Assembly (NCBI GenBank): GCA_030148335.1
Contig: JASBTQ010000008.1
Location: 1 to 64,000, forward strand
Source: Allomuricauda sp.
GTDB taxonomy: Bacteria; Bacteroidota; Bacteroidia; Flavobacteriales; Flavobacteriaceae
Direction of reading: 5' to 3'
DNA length: 64,000 nucleotides
Position 1 is the first letter of the stretch, and each line of letters starts with the position of its first letter. Of the stretch, positions 54,359 to 63,259 are shown in pieces. Position numbers and translations under genes: made by a program. Below the pieces are notes generated by a model, which saw nothing but the letters and a program-made list of their open reading frames with translations, was not told the DNA's origin and did no database searches.

Positions 54359-54556
54359 AGAAAAGCTGTCTCGTTAGAATGAATTTTTAGGCTAGTGTAG
54401 GAACAAAAAGAAAAACTAACAATTGAAAACCCTTACACACGCAATGAGCAAATAAAAATTAAACGCAGCATAACCCCAAATCAAGGCTTCTTACAACCAA
54501 GTAACCTAAATAGATAGGGTTGTTTGAGGTGAATATTAACCAATTAAAATTTACTT

Positions 54557-55951
54557 ATGCTACGTAAAAATTATGCAGTACTTCATCAAGAAAAGCTTTG
54601 TAAGGCTAAAATACAATACAAGCTTTATTTTTCAGTACTAATTGTCCTCTTCACTCTTTTTAGTTCATGCAGTAAGGATGATCCAAAGGCAGGAGAAGTA
54701 ATAGTGACTGTCCAAACTGAAGATAAGTTCTTCACAATTGATGAGAATCCTACAGAAAATCAATTGATTGGCACTGTTCCGGGTACAACAAATCAAGGCA
54801 GTGTAACATTTTCCATTATTGAACAATCTCCAATAGGTTCTTTTAAAATTGATGCCAATACAGGCCAATTATATGTGGATAAGACTTCCATTTATGATTT
54901 TGAAACAAATACCAGCATAACGGGAAAAGTAAAAGTTGAAAATGGAAATATTTCTAAAGAAAGTGCCATTAATATCACCATAAACGATGTGGACGAAGAT
55001 ATATTCGTTGGTAGTGTTGAATTAAGAAGCCAAGAAGATGTAGATGAATTTGGGTTTAACAAGTACAGGGAAATAACAGGTGATCTTAAACTAAGAGAAG
55101 ACGAGGATTCCGAAAACCCTATCATTGATTTATCTAGTTTAAATACTATACAAAATATAGGTGGGGATTTGGCCATTTTTGCAACAAGTGCGCTACAAAC
55201 CCTTGAAGGGTTGAACAACATTGAAAATGTTAATAGGTGTATTATATACGATAACCAAAATGTTGAAGATATAAGTGCCCTACAGGGTATCATGGTCACC
55301 AGATTTATTAACGTAAGTAATAATCCTAAAATAACCTCACTAGGTGTTTTTTCAAATATTGAAACTTTGGAAAGTGGAGTTCAAATTTCAGGAAACAATT
55401 CCCTAACAAGCTTACAAGGATTTAATAATTTGATTTTTATAGGTGGAAGTTTAATTATTAGGTATAACGAAAACTTGAACAATATTTTTGAATTGAATTT
55501 GCTCACAACAATTGGTGGACGATTGGACATTTCGGATAACCCTAACCTTATTAATCTAAATGGATTGAGCAATCTTCAAACCGTGCAGAGTGATGTGTGG
55601 TTAATGGATAATGAACATCTTTTTGATATTAATGGCCTTCAAAATCTGACATCTTTTAATGGAGAAATGATCATTAACCGATGTGATAATTTGCAAAATG
55701 TGGATGGCCTTATAGGTTTAACTTCAATAGAGCGATTACAAATTCTCCAATGTGATTCTTTACAGCATTTAGATGGTGCAGCTAACCTAACATCCGTGGA
55801 TGCAGTGTCTATAAACAACAATGAATCTTTGAATGACTTTTGTGGCCTAACAACCCTTATAAAGAATAGTTTTTCAGGTTCTTATTCAGTATATGAAAAT
55901 TTATTTAATCCAACGATTGAAGACATGATAAATGAAAACTGTAGTAACTAA
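54557..55951 (+). CDS. Lipoprotein with cadherin-like and receptor L-domain-like repeats
   Basis: A 464-residue lipoprotein. The N-terminus reaches a lipobox in LFTLFSSCSKDDP. A cadherin-like domain follows (FFTIDENPTENQLIGTVPGT ... SFKIDANTGQLYV, ITINDVDED). Then come leucine-rich repeat strands of the receptor L-domain type (LSSLNTIQNIGGDLAIFATS, LEGLNNIENV, LQGFNNLIFIGGSLIIRYNE). Such proteins are usually surface binding proteins. It sits at the end of the AT-rich array and its role in that array is unknown. A start further downstream than 54557 is possible. Confidence 0.85.
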   Translation: MLRKNYAVLHQEKLCKAKIQYKLYFSVLIVLFTLFSSCSKDDPKAGEVIVTVQTEDKFFTIDENPTENQLIGTVPGTTNQGSVTFSIIEQSPIGSFKIDANTGQLYVDKTSIYDFETNTSITGKVKVENGNISKESAINITINDVDEDIFVGSVELRSQEDVDEFGFNKYREITGDLKLREDEDSENPIIDLSSLNTIQNIGGDLAIFATSALQTLEGLNNIENVNRCIIYDNQNVEDISALQGIMVTRFINVSNNPKITSLGVFSNIETLESGVQISGNNSLTSLQGFNNLIFIGGSLIIRYNENLNNIFELNLLTTIGGRLDISDNPNLINLNGLSNLQTVQSDVWLMDNEHLFDINGLQNLTSFNGEMIINRCDNLQNVDGLIGLTSIERLQILQCDSLQHLDGAANLTSVDAVSINNNESLNDFCGLTTLIKNSFSGSYSVYENLFNPTIEDMINENCSN

Positions 55952-56055
55952 AAACTTAGAGAATAATCGTTGCCATATTAAAATCGTTTTGACATTTTTA
56001 GTGAGAATGCCTACTATAAGATTTTGGGCTACATAAAAATAAGAATTAAAGGATA

Positions 56056-56098
56056 GTCCCGCTAGCGTTAGCACCTGCACTGAGCTTGCCGGAGTGTC
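56056..56098. repeat. REP-like palindromic element C
   Basis: Begins GTCCCGCTAGCGTTAGC and continues ACCTGCACTGAGCTTGCCGG. It shares CCCGCTAGCG with elements A and B and lies between the last gene of the AT-rich array and the outer-membrane barrel, so REP-like elements occur at both sides of the cassette region. Confidence 0.5.
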
Positions 56099-56196
56099 AC
56101 ACCTATATTTAAAGAGAAACAATAAAAAATCCATCAACCTCAAAAACAAACCGATGAAAACATAAACCCAAATCACGCCCAAACCCTAACCTACCT

Positions 56197-57915
56197 ATGC
56201 CAATTTTAAAAGCGGCCAAATCTTGGCTCACGCTGTCTTTTTTCTTTTTTGTTACCCTCACAATTGCCCAAACCGTAGATCTGGAGACCTTGGGTAAGGG
56301 CAAGGCCTTCAAACTGGGTGGTGGAATCTCATCCAACGGTGTTTTTTACAATTCCAACCAAGATGGGGGGCGGGCACCGTTCACGTACTTTTTGCAGGGC
56401 AATCTCAATATTTCGTTCTACCAGTTCAGCATGCCCATCAGCTATAGTTGGTCCAATCAGGGGGAACAGTTGAATTATAATTTGCCTTTCAATTTCAACC
56501 GTTTGAGCCTACACCCCAAATACAAATGGACCCAAGGGCATATCGGTGATGTGAACATGGCTTTTTCACCCTACACGCTGAACGGGCATCAATTTACCGG
56601 GGGAGGAGTGGAGCTGTCGCCCAACGGCCCATGGAAGGTCAGTGCCATGGCAGGCCGATTGTTGAAGGCAACCGAGGATGATGGCAACGAACAAACGCTC
56701 CCCGCTTTTCGCCGGATGGGGTATGGCTTGAAAGTGGGCTATGAACAAGAACAATATAGCATCGGAGTTACAACTTTCTATGCGAAGGACGACCTCAACT
56801 CAATCAACAACGTGCCCGATGAAAAGGAAGTGACCCCCAAGGAGAATATGGTATTGGGCCTGGAAGGCTCCTATACAATTTTAGAAAACCTACAGCTCAA
56901 CGCAGAATATGCCACCTCGGCAATGACCCAAGATCTAAGGGCAGCTGAAGTGGACAATGCGCAGGGAAATTTGGCCGGTTTGGTAATGAACAGTAGGGCC
57001 TCCACCGAATATTTCGACGCTATCCGCGCCGGATTGGACTACCGTTTTGAGAAGTCCACCCTTGGCGTTGGTTATGAGCGCATTGCCCCTGGTTACGAAA
57101 CCCTTGGCGCTTATTTTTTCAACAATGATTTTGAAAACATCACGTTGAATACCGGCACGGTTTTGTTCAATGATCAATTGAACTTGGCATTCAACATCGG
57201 ATACCAGCGGGACAATCTGAAAAATCAAAAGGGACGGGCGATGAACAGGACGGTGGGTTCTGTCAATGCCACATATACTGCCTCAGAATCGTTGGCCATA
57301 ACAGGTTCATATTCCAACTTCACCACATTTACCAATTCCAGATTGGACCAGTTTGAGGTCATCAATGACGACAATCTATTGGACAATGCGGAAGAGGTGT
57401 TGAACTATAAACAGCTTTCCCAAAATGCCAATGTGAACATCAATTATATTCTTTCCAAAAAGGAAAGCCTCCAACAGAACCTGAACCTCAATTACGCCCT
57501 GGCCGATGTTTCCAACGAGGAGGACGGGGTGGTGCGGATGGGAAATGCATCCACGTTCCACAACGGGAATGTTTCCTATACCCTGGGTTTTCCGAACAAG
57601 GGCATGAATATCACTACTGCTTTGAATGGAACCATCAACACCATTGGCATGGACAATTCATCCACTTGGGGCCCCACTCTGAACCTGAACAAAAAGTTTT
57701 TGGACAACACCCTTAACACCAATCTTGGGGCTTCCCACAACAGCAGTAATTCTAATATGACCAATACCCATGTCACCAATTTCAGGCTCAATGCCACTTA
57801 TGTTTGGAAAGAGAAGCATAATTTCCACTTGAACCTTATTCAATTGTTCAAGTATCTTTCCAATGGAAACACCCAAGAGCTGACTATTACATTTGGGCAC
57901 AGCTACACTTTTTGA
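56197..57915 (+). CDS. Outer-membrane beta-barrel protein of the surface operon
   Basis: A 572-residue protein with a signal peptide ending near TIAQTVDL. The mature part is built of alternating amphipathic strands (QGNLNISFYQFSMPISYSWS, LNLAFNIGYQRDN, NFHLNLIQLFKYLS) and ends TITFGHSYTF with an aromatic last residue, typical of an outer-membrane barrel. Its base composition matches the first five surface genes rather than the AT-rich array, suggesting it was once next to them. It could anchor or export the complex. A strong terminator follows. Confidence 0.85.
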   Translation: MPILKAAKSWLTLSFFFFVTLTIAQTVDLETLGKGKAFKLGGGISSNGVFYNSNQDGGRAPFTYFLQGNLNISFYQFSMPISYSWSNQGEQLNYNLPFNFNRLSLHPKYKWTQGHIGDVNMAFSPYTLNGHQFTGGGVELSPNGPWKVSAMAGRLLKATEDDGNEQTLPAFRRMGYGLKVGYEQEQYSIGVTTFYAKDDLNSINNVPDEKEVTPKENMVLGLEGSYTILENLQLNAEYATSAMTQDLRAAEVDNAQGNLAGLVMNSRASTEYFDAIRAGLDYRFEKSTLGVGYERIAPGYETLGAYFFNNDFENITLNTGTVLFNDQLNLAFNIGYQRDNLKNQKGRAMNRTVGSVNATYTASESLAITGSYSNFTTFTNSRLDQFEVINDDNLLDNAEEVLNYKQLSQNANVNINYILSKKESLQQNLNLNYALADVSNEEDGVVRMGNASTFHNGNVSYTLGFPNKGMNITTALNGTINTIGMDNSSTWGPTLNLNKKFLDNTLNTNLGASHNSSNSNMTNTHVTNFRLNATYVWKEKHNFHLNLIQLFKYLSNGNTQELTITFGHSYTF

Positions 57916-57928
57916 TATTACGCACAAA

Positions 57929-57957
57929 AAAGGGCCCTTATTTTATAAGGGCCCTTT
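57929..57957. terminator. Bidirectional terminator
   Basis: Perfect 12-bp stem AAAGGGCCCTTA (57929-57940) / TAAGGGCCCTTT (57946-57957) with loop TTTTA, flanked by A-rich sequence on the left and ACTTTTTG on the right. It serves the convergent barrel and M28 peptidase genes. Confidence 0.85.
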
Positions 57958-57978
57958 ACTTTTTGTCACGGTTAAATC

Positions 57979-59544
57979 TTATTCCTCTGTGGCCGGTGCC
58001 TTGTCAACCACCAATCGCTTATCCTTATTGGCTATCTCCCAAGCGGTATAGAAAATAAGACGGGTACGGTTTTCCAAAAGATCGTAGTTGATCTTGTCCG
58101 GTGTGTCGCCTGGGCGGTGGTAGTCCGCATGCGTACCGTTGAAGTAGAAGATGATCGGAATATTGTTCTTGGCAAAATTGTAATGGTCGCTTCTGTAGTA
58201 GAACCTGTTCGGGTCGTTTTCGTCGTTATAGGTGTAGTCGAACTCAATATTGGTGTATTTTTTGTTCACTTCTTCGGAAAGATTATGGAGCTCTGTACTC
58301 AATTTGTCCGATCCGATCAAGTACAGGTAATTTCTGGCCCCTTTGTAATTGGGGTCGATACGTCCGATCATGTCAATGTTCAGGTCAACAACGGTTTGGT
58401 CCAATGGGAAAATAGGATCCACGTCGGTATAGTATTGAGATCCCAAAAGCCCTTTTTCCTCTCCTGTTACGTGTAGGAAGACAATAGATCGTTTGGGTCC
58501 ATTCCCCGCATCTGCCGCTTTTTTGAATGCTTGTGCAATTTCCAATAGGGCCACACTTCCCGAACCGTCATCATCGGCTCCGTTGTTGATCTGTCCGTCC
58601 GCAGTGACACCAATATGGTCTAAATGGGAAGAGATGATCACATATTCATCTGGTTTTTCAGTTCCTTTTAGTATGGCGACCACATTTTCAGAACTCACCT
58701 TGTCGTTAGCACTGGCAATGTTGAGTGCTATGCTTGTTGGAATGGTCTTGGTGGCATTTTCATTTTCAATGTCACTATAAATGGCCTTTGCTGACTTTTC
58801 ATCAAGAATGATGAGAATGGTTTCAGCATGGTCTCCAGCCAATTGCATCCTTCCGCTGTTGTTGGTCTTCATAAAACCAAAGTAACCTTTGTACCGTGGA
58901 TAATTTTGGGAGTCATAGTACAGTATTCCTTTGGCTCCCTTACTCTGTGCCAGTTCGGCCTTTTTTCCCATCCCTTCGGACATATTGCTCCAAACGGATT
59001 TTTCGGCACTTCCTGAAATGATATAATTCCCATCACCGTCAACAGGTTCCCCTGCCTTGATAAGGACCAATTTTCCGGTAACGTCCACATCTTTGTAATC
59101 GGAATAGTCACCTTCCTCAATACCATATCCTACATATACCACATTTTCATAGTTGCCTTCGGCGGATGAAAAGGAGACTACATTTTCTCCCAATTCAAAT
59201 ACAGTATTGTTGATGGAGATGCTTCCTTCTGGCACATTGGATACTTCCAAGGGCACTTCCTGAAAATAATTGCCATCTGCCTTTGCTGCGGGAATGCCCA
59301 AAGATTCGTAATGGGCCTTGAGGTATTCCACGGCCTTTTTCTGTCCAGGTTGCCCGGTTTCCCTTCCTTCAAACTCGTCGGAAGCGTAGGTATAAAGGTG
59401 TTCCTTGAGATCGTCCTGGGTGATGGTTTCCGCATAGGGCACCGGGTCGGCCACTTTTGCGGTCTGTGCAGGCTCTGATACAGTTTTCTGTGTGGAGTTA
59501 CAAGCAAACACAAGCCCCAGAGCAAGAATAGATAACTTTTTCAT
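57979..59544 (-). CDS. M28 family zinc peptidase lipoprotein with PA domain
   Basis: A 521-residue lipoprotein (MKKLSILALGLVFACNST; lipobox VFAC). A protease-associated (PA) insert lies in the middle (VGYGIEEGDYSDYKDVDVTGKLVLIKAGEP). The peptidase domain shows the two-zinc residues in SSHLDHIG, NNGADDDGSGS and HVTGEEKGLLGS. The final His is in DHYNFAKN. It is an aminopeptidase-like enzyme acting outside the cytoplasm. ATG 59544 starts the lipoprotein signal; an earlier ATG at 59562 adds six residues. Confidence 0.92.
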   Translation of the reverse strand: MKKLSILALGLVFACNSTQKTVSEPAQTAKVADPVPYAETITQDDLKEHLYTYASDEFEGRETGQPGQKKAVEYLKAHYESLGIPAAKADGNYFQEVPLEVSNVPEGSISINNTVFELGENVVSFSSAEGNYENVVYVGYGIEEGDYSDYKDVDVTGKLVLIKAGEPVDGDGNYIISGSAEKSVWSNMSEGMGKKAELAQSKGAKGILYYDSQNYPRYKGYFGFMKTNNSGRMQLAGDHAETILIILDEKSAKAIYSDIENENATKTIPTSIALNIASANDKVSSENVVAILKGTEKPDEYVIISSHLDHIGVTADGQINNGADDDGSGSVALLEIAQAFKKAADAGNGPKRSIVFLHVTGEEKGLLGSQYYTDVDPIFPLDQTVVDLNIDMIGRIDPNYKGARNYLYLIGSDKLSTELHNLSEEVNKKYTNIEFDYTYNDENDPNRFYYRSDHYNFAKNNIPIIFYFNGTHADYHRPGDTPDKINYDLLENRTRLIFYTAWEIANKDKRLVVDKAPATEE

Positions 59545-59667
59545 TCGTTTGTTATTTTTCAAAATCTTCCAAAAGTAGTTAAAAGATCGGTAATGGAATG
59601 TGTATCTGGATTGAAGGATTTGAATTTGAAAAAAAGTGGCGTTAAGACTGCATCATGACTATATGGT

Positions 59668-59726
59668 CAAGTTTCAGGTTTCCAAGTTTCAGGTTTCAAG
59701 TTTCAGGTTTCCAAGTTTCTGGTTTC
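59668..59726 (+). repeat. Four tandem copies of a 14-15 bp unit
   Basis: CAAGTTTCAGGTTTC occurs at about 59668, 59683 and 59697, and a variant with CTGG at 59711. It lies in the spacer between the divergent M28 and oxidoreductase genes. Similar AAGTTTCAGGTTTC strings are known to me from spacers of related genomes. Confidence 0.6.
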
Positions 59727-59837
59727 AATCTCCAAATTTTAAATAACAGAATAACCTATGCTAAAAGTTCAAAAATTCTCATGCCTTTGTTTATCTTGGT
59801 CCCTAAATTCAACTTCATATATCGTAAACCACGGAAT

Positions 59838-61094
59838 ATGGACAGTAGTAAAAGTGTTGTTGTCGTAGGAGGCGGAATTGTTGGGCTTTCCACGGCATAT
59901 TTTTTACAGAAAGAAGGTCACCAAGTGACCGTTTTGGACAAATCGGAAATTGATTCCGGGGCATCTTTTGTGAATGCAGGGTACCTTACCCCAAGCCATA
60001 TCATCCCACTGGCCTCACCGGGGATGATCACCAAGGGGCTGAAGTATATGTTCAATTCGTCCAGCCCATTCTATATGAAGCCCCGGTTGGATGTGGAGTT
60101 CATCAAATGGGCCTGGTACTTTAAAAAATCATCCACCAAGGCCAAGGTCGAAAAGGCCATGCCCATCATCAGGGACATCAACCTGCTGAGCCGTGAGCTA
60201 TATGAAGGAATGAAGGCCTCTGGTGACCTGGGCGATTTTTTGATTGGGGAAAAGGGACTGTTGATGGTATATCAGACCGAACAGGCCAGGGACCACGAGA
60301 TGGAGGTTGTGGAAAAAGCGGCTGAAATGGGGCTTATTGGCAGACATTTGTCCAAAGAAGAATTGAGAAAAATTGAACCCCATGTGGATTTCAATGCGGA
60401 GGGAGCCATACTTTGGGAATGTGATCGACATACCACACCTCCATTGATTATGAAAAAGTTGTTGGAACATTTGGACCAAAGCGGGGTGACCATCAAAAAA
60501 GGGGAAGAGGTACGGGATATTTCAGTATCGGGCAGAAAAATCACCAAAGTCATGACCAATCAGTCCAGTTACGAAGCGGATGAAGTGGTACTGGCGGCAG
60601 GATCCTGGACCTCGCAATTATCAAAGAAATTGGGACTTCCGTTGCCATTGCAGGGAGGTAAGGGATATCGGATCAATGTGGAATCTCCGACCGGCATCAC
60701 CATGCCCGCCATCTTGATGGAAGCAAAAATGGCCGTTACGCCAATGGAAGGCTTTACCCGTTTTGCAGGTACCATGGAATTTTCGGGCATCAACCATACC
60801 ATCAGAAAAGAAAGGGTGGAAGCCATTGCCAAAGGAGCGGAGCGGTATTACAAAGGACTCCAAATATCCGAAGAGGACAAGAGCAATGCCCAGTGCGGTC
60901 TGCGCCCCGTGACCCCGGATGGCCTGCCGTATATTGGACGGCCGACCAAGTACGATAACCTGACCATTGCCACAGGACATGCCATGATGGGATGGAGCTT
61001 GGGGCCGGCAACAGGCAAACTGATCACCGAACTGATTTCTGGCCAAAAACTGTCCATGGACATCGCTCCTTTTGATCCTGACCGTAAATTTTAG
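59838..61094 (+). CDS. FAD-dependent oxidoreductase, D-amino-acid dehydrogenase-like
   Basis: A 418-residue DAO-fold enzyme. The FAD dinucleotide motif is VVVVGGGIVGLSTAYFLQKE, with the acidic end in VTVLDKSE. C-terminal FAD contacts are CGLRPVTPDGLPYIG and GHAMMGWSLGPATGKLI. It most resembles DadA, oxidising D-amino acids to 2-oxo acids with electrons passed to the quinone pool; other amine substrates (hydroxyproline, glycine) are possible. I used ATG 59838 because the 61-codon upstream extension runs through the tandem repeat. Confidence 0.9.
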   Translation: MDSSKSVVVVGGGIVGLSTAYFLQKEGHQVTVLDKSEIDSGASFVNAGYLTPSHIIPLASPGMITKGLKYMFNSSSPFYMKPRLDVEFIKWAWYFKKSSTKAKVEKAMPIIRDINLLSRELYEGMKASGDLGDFLIGEKGLLMVYQTEQARDHEMEVVEKAAEMGLIGRHLSKEELRKIEPHVDFNAEGAILWECDRHTTPPLIMKKLLEHLDQSGVTIKKGEEVRDISVSGRKITKVMTNQSSYEADEVVLAAGSWTSQLSKKLGLPLPLQGGKGYRINVESPTGITMPAILMEAKMAVTPMEGFTRFAGTMEFSGINHTIRKERVEAIAKGAERYYKGLQISEEDKSNAQCGLRPVTPDGLPYIGRPTKYDNLTIATGHAMMGWSLGPATGKLITELISGQKLSMDIAPFDPDRKF

Positions 61095-61168
61095 GGAAAC
61101 CCGCATTTTCTTTAGGTTAATTTGGGCATAGTATGCACCATAAATTTTTTAATTGCCTTAATTCGAAG

Positions 61169-61176
61169 TAATTTTG
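61169..61176 (+). promoter_or_regulatory. -7 box placing the transcript start at the ATG
   Basis: TAATTTTG (TAnnTTTG) ends 4 bases before the ATG of the next gene, so transcription would begin at or next to the start codon. No clear TTTG is seen at the -33 spacing. Confidence 0.3.
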
Positions 61177-61180
61177 TAGT

Positions 61181-62104
61181 ATGATCAAACACTACACCAC
61201 CACCCTTATTTCTTTTTTCTATGCCTTTGGCCTTCACTCCCAAGAAGTCCAGATTTTTACTGTGGAAGATTTTGATCTTCAGGGAAAGGTCAAATCGTGC
61301 TTGGTCATTACAGATTACGGCAAGGAACTCTTTGAGTTCAACAAAAATGGCATTTTGACCAAGACCGTTACCCAATACAACGATACAGATCAGGACATCA
61401 CCTATTATAAGTATAAAGAAGGTGAATTGCTAGAAAAGCGTATGGAAAGTTACAAGAACAACGTTTTGGACGAATCCACTTCAATGGCGAACTTCTATAC
61501 CATAGACACGGTCCCGAACAGGAAAGTGGTGGAAAAGATCGTTTCCTACGACAAGCAGTTCTTGGAACAACAGGTATATCTCTATGGTGAAGAGGGCAAA
61601 TTGCAGAAGATGGTTTCCTCCAATATAGAGGGGGTGGATGAGACAACATTTGAATATGCCCCATCCAAGGACGAGGTCACTGTGAGCACCTACACCAATG
61701 GCATTTTGGAGAAATCGGTCAGGACCTCGGAGCGAAAAGGACCCAAGGGAACCCAAAAATCAGTGCTCACCAAGGAATATATTGATGGTGAACCCAACCG
61801 CGCGACCGAGGAGGTGTACAACGACAAAGGAAAACTTGTCACTAGTGAAGACTTTCTATACAGTGTGGAAGAAAAGGAATTTGTTTCCCAAAAAAAACTA
61901 TTCTATCACTACAAAGAAGGCGTGTTGGACAGGGTGGTCACCAAGACCTTGACTACGGAATCCACCAACAACTACATTTTTCAGTTCGACAGCCATACGC
62001 CGAAGAACTGGGTGAAGCAGATTGTGACCCCAAACAATACCTACACTACAAGGGTCATCAAATACTATCCCGAAGAAGCAGAAAAGACCGATGTCAACCG
62101 ATAG
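61181..62104 (+). CDS. Secreted protein of unknown function
   Basis: A 307-residue protein with a signal peptide (MIKHYTTTLISFFYAFGLHSQ). The mature part is made of short repeating beta hairpins such as YKYKEGELLEKRMESYKNN, YGEEGKLQKMVSS and YNDKGKLVTSEDFLY, a pattern close to MORN/YwqK- or RHS-like hairpin repeats. No enzyme motif is visible. It stands alone between the oxidoreductase and a convergent hydrolase. A 7-bp hairpin TAGATAC-TTT-GTATCTA (62102-62118) follows the stop but lacks a T run. Confidence 0.8.
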   Translation: MIKHYTTTLISFFYAFGLHSQEVQIFTVEDFDLQGKVKSCLVITDYGKELFEFNKNGILTKTVTQYNDTDQDITYYKYKEGELLEKRMESYKNNVLDESTSMANFYTIDTVPNRKVVEKIVSYDKQFLEQQVYLYGEEGKLQKMVSSNIEGVDETTFEYAPSKDEVTVSTYTNGILEKSVRTSERKGPKGTQKSVLTKEYIDGEPNRATEEVYNDKGKLVTSEDFLYSVEEKEFVSQKKLFYHYKEGVLDRVVTKTLTTESTNNYIFQFDSHTPKNWVKQIVTPNNTYTTRVIKYYPEEAEKTDVNR

Positions 62105-62131
62105 ATACTTTGTATCTACGATTTAGATAAT

Positions 62132-62782
62132 CTACACCAAACTTTTGATGATCTCAGGCTTCACCTCGTGTCCGCCCGGAAAGGTGATGATCTCTGCCTT
62201 TCCTCTAAATAGCGTATCGATCTTGACTTTTTCTGCCTTCAAGCGGTCTGGGGTCAAAAATTCATCCGTGTCCCCATAAATGATCTTGATGCTGGTTGTG
62301 GTGAAATCCAAAAAATCAAAATCTTTCTCGGTCAATTCGTTGGGAATGCCCCCGGCATAGAGTGCTACCGTTTTGCAGGGAATTTGTTTATGGACCAACC
62401 ACCGTATGGCAATGGAAACTCCTTGTGAGAAGCCAAAGAGGATGAAATTCAGTTCTTTTGGAAGATTCTCGGCCTCTAGCACCGCATCGATATAGTTGAG
62501 CACGTTGCCAATCTCCATTTGGGTGTTCTCCTTGGTGAGCCAACTCGCACCCACGTATTTGTACTCGTTCCCCAAATAATATTTGGAAGGCGCCTGTGGC
62601 ACAATGATATAATTGGTCTCTGGGTCCAGCGCATTGAAATATTTTACAAAGTAACGGCTCAGATATCCGATGCCATGGAACACCAACCAAACGTTCTTGG
62701 TCTTGTTGGTGATGCTGTTTTGGGTCAGATAGGAGTTTTCCGTAGTATAGGCGACCGTTTTTTCACTGTGGGGCATAATCAT
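62132..62782 (-). CDS. Alpha/beta hydrolase (phospholipase/carboxylesterase-like)
   Basis: A roughly 216-residue serine hydrolase. LVFHGIGYLSRYF is the oxyanion-side strand, GFSQG the nucleophile elbow (Ser), GDTDEFLTP carries the acid and FPGGHEV the catalytic His. It resembles esterase YitV/YpfH-like and carboxylesterase families; the substrate is unknown. Start is ATG 62782 or 62776 (MIM); a start at 62848 would run into the divergent hotdog gene promoter region. Confidence 0.88.
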   Translation of the reverse strand: MIMPHSEKTVAYTTENSYLTQNSITNKTKNVWLVFHGIGYLSRYFVKYFNALDPETNYIIVPQAPSKYYLGNEYKYVGASWLTKENTQMEIGNVLNYIDAVLEAENLPKELNFILFGFSQGVSIAIRWLVHKQIPCKTVALYAGGIPNELTEKDFDFLDFTTTSIKIIYGDTDEFLTPDRLKAEKVKIDTLFRGKAEIITFPGGHEVKPEIIKSLV

Positions 62783-62836
62783 GGACTTTGATTCGATATT
62801 GCCATCGCTTTGTGTAATTTTACAAAAAATAAGAGG

Positions 62837-63259
62837 ATGAACGAGCACAAAGAGAAAATTCTGGCTGTCTGCAACGAGATATGCAAAGGAACTTTAATGG
62901 AAACATTGGACATCACCTATATCGATGTGGGCGAGAATTTCCTTTTGGCACGCATGCCCGTTACGCCAAGGGTGTACCAACCGGATGGTGTTCTGCACGG
63001 CGGGGCATCGGTGGCCTTGGCCGAGAGCGTGGGCAGTGCCGCCTCCTATATTTTCTTGGATGGAAAGGAGTTTTTTGTACGTGGGATAGAGATTGCCGCA
63101 AACCATGTGAAATCCGTGAAAGAAGGATATGTGTATGCCCGTGCATCCATCCTTCACAAGGGCCGGACCACCCAACTTTGGGAGATCAAGATCACCAATG
63201 AGGAAGGCGATCTCATTTCCAACTGTAAATTGACTACCATTGCATTACCCAGAAAATAA
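62837..63259 (+). CDS. menI: Hotdog-fold acyl-CoA thioesterase, probably DHNA-CoA thioesterase
   Basis: A 140-residue PaaI-type hotdog thioesterase. The active-site segment YQPDGVLHGGASVALAESVGS contains the conserved HGG and catalytic Glu. The gene overlaps an isochorismate synthase, which makes 1,4-dihydroxy-2-naphthoyl-CoA hydrolysis in menaquinone synthesis the most likely role; by sequence alone it is only a generic PaaI-type thioesterase. ATG 62837 was chosen over an in-frame start at 62810. Confidence 0.82.
   Translation: MNEHKEKILAVCNEICKGTLMETLDITYIDVGENFLLARMPVTPRVYQPDGVLHGGASVALAESVGSAASYIFLDGKEFFVRGIEIAANHVKSVKEGYVYARASILHKGRTTQLWEIKITNEEGDLISNCKLTTIALPRK

Noticed and set aside
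59668-59726. CRISPR-like array
   Set aside because: The 14-15 base units are directly tandem with no unique spacers and no cas genes are present.
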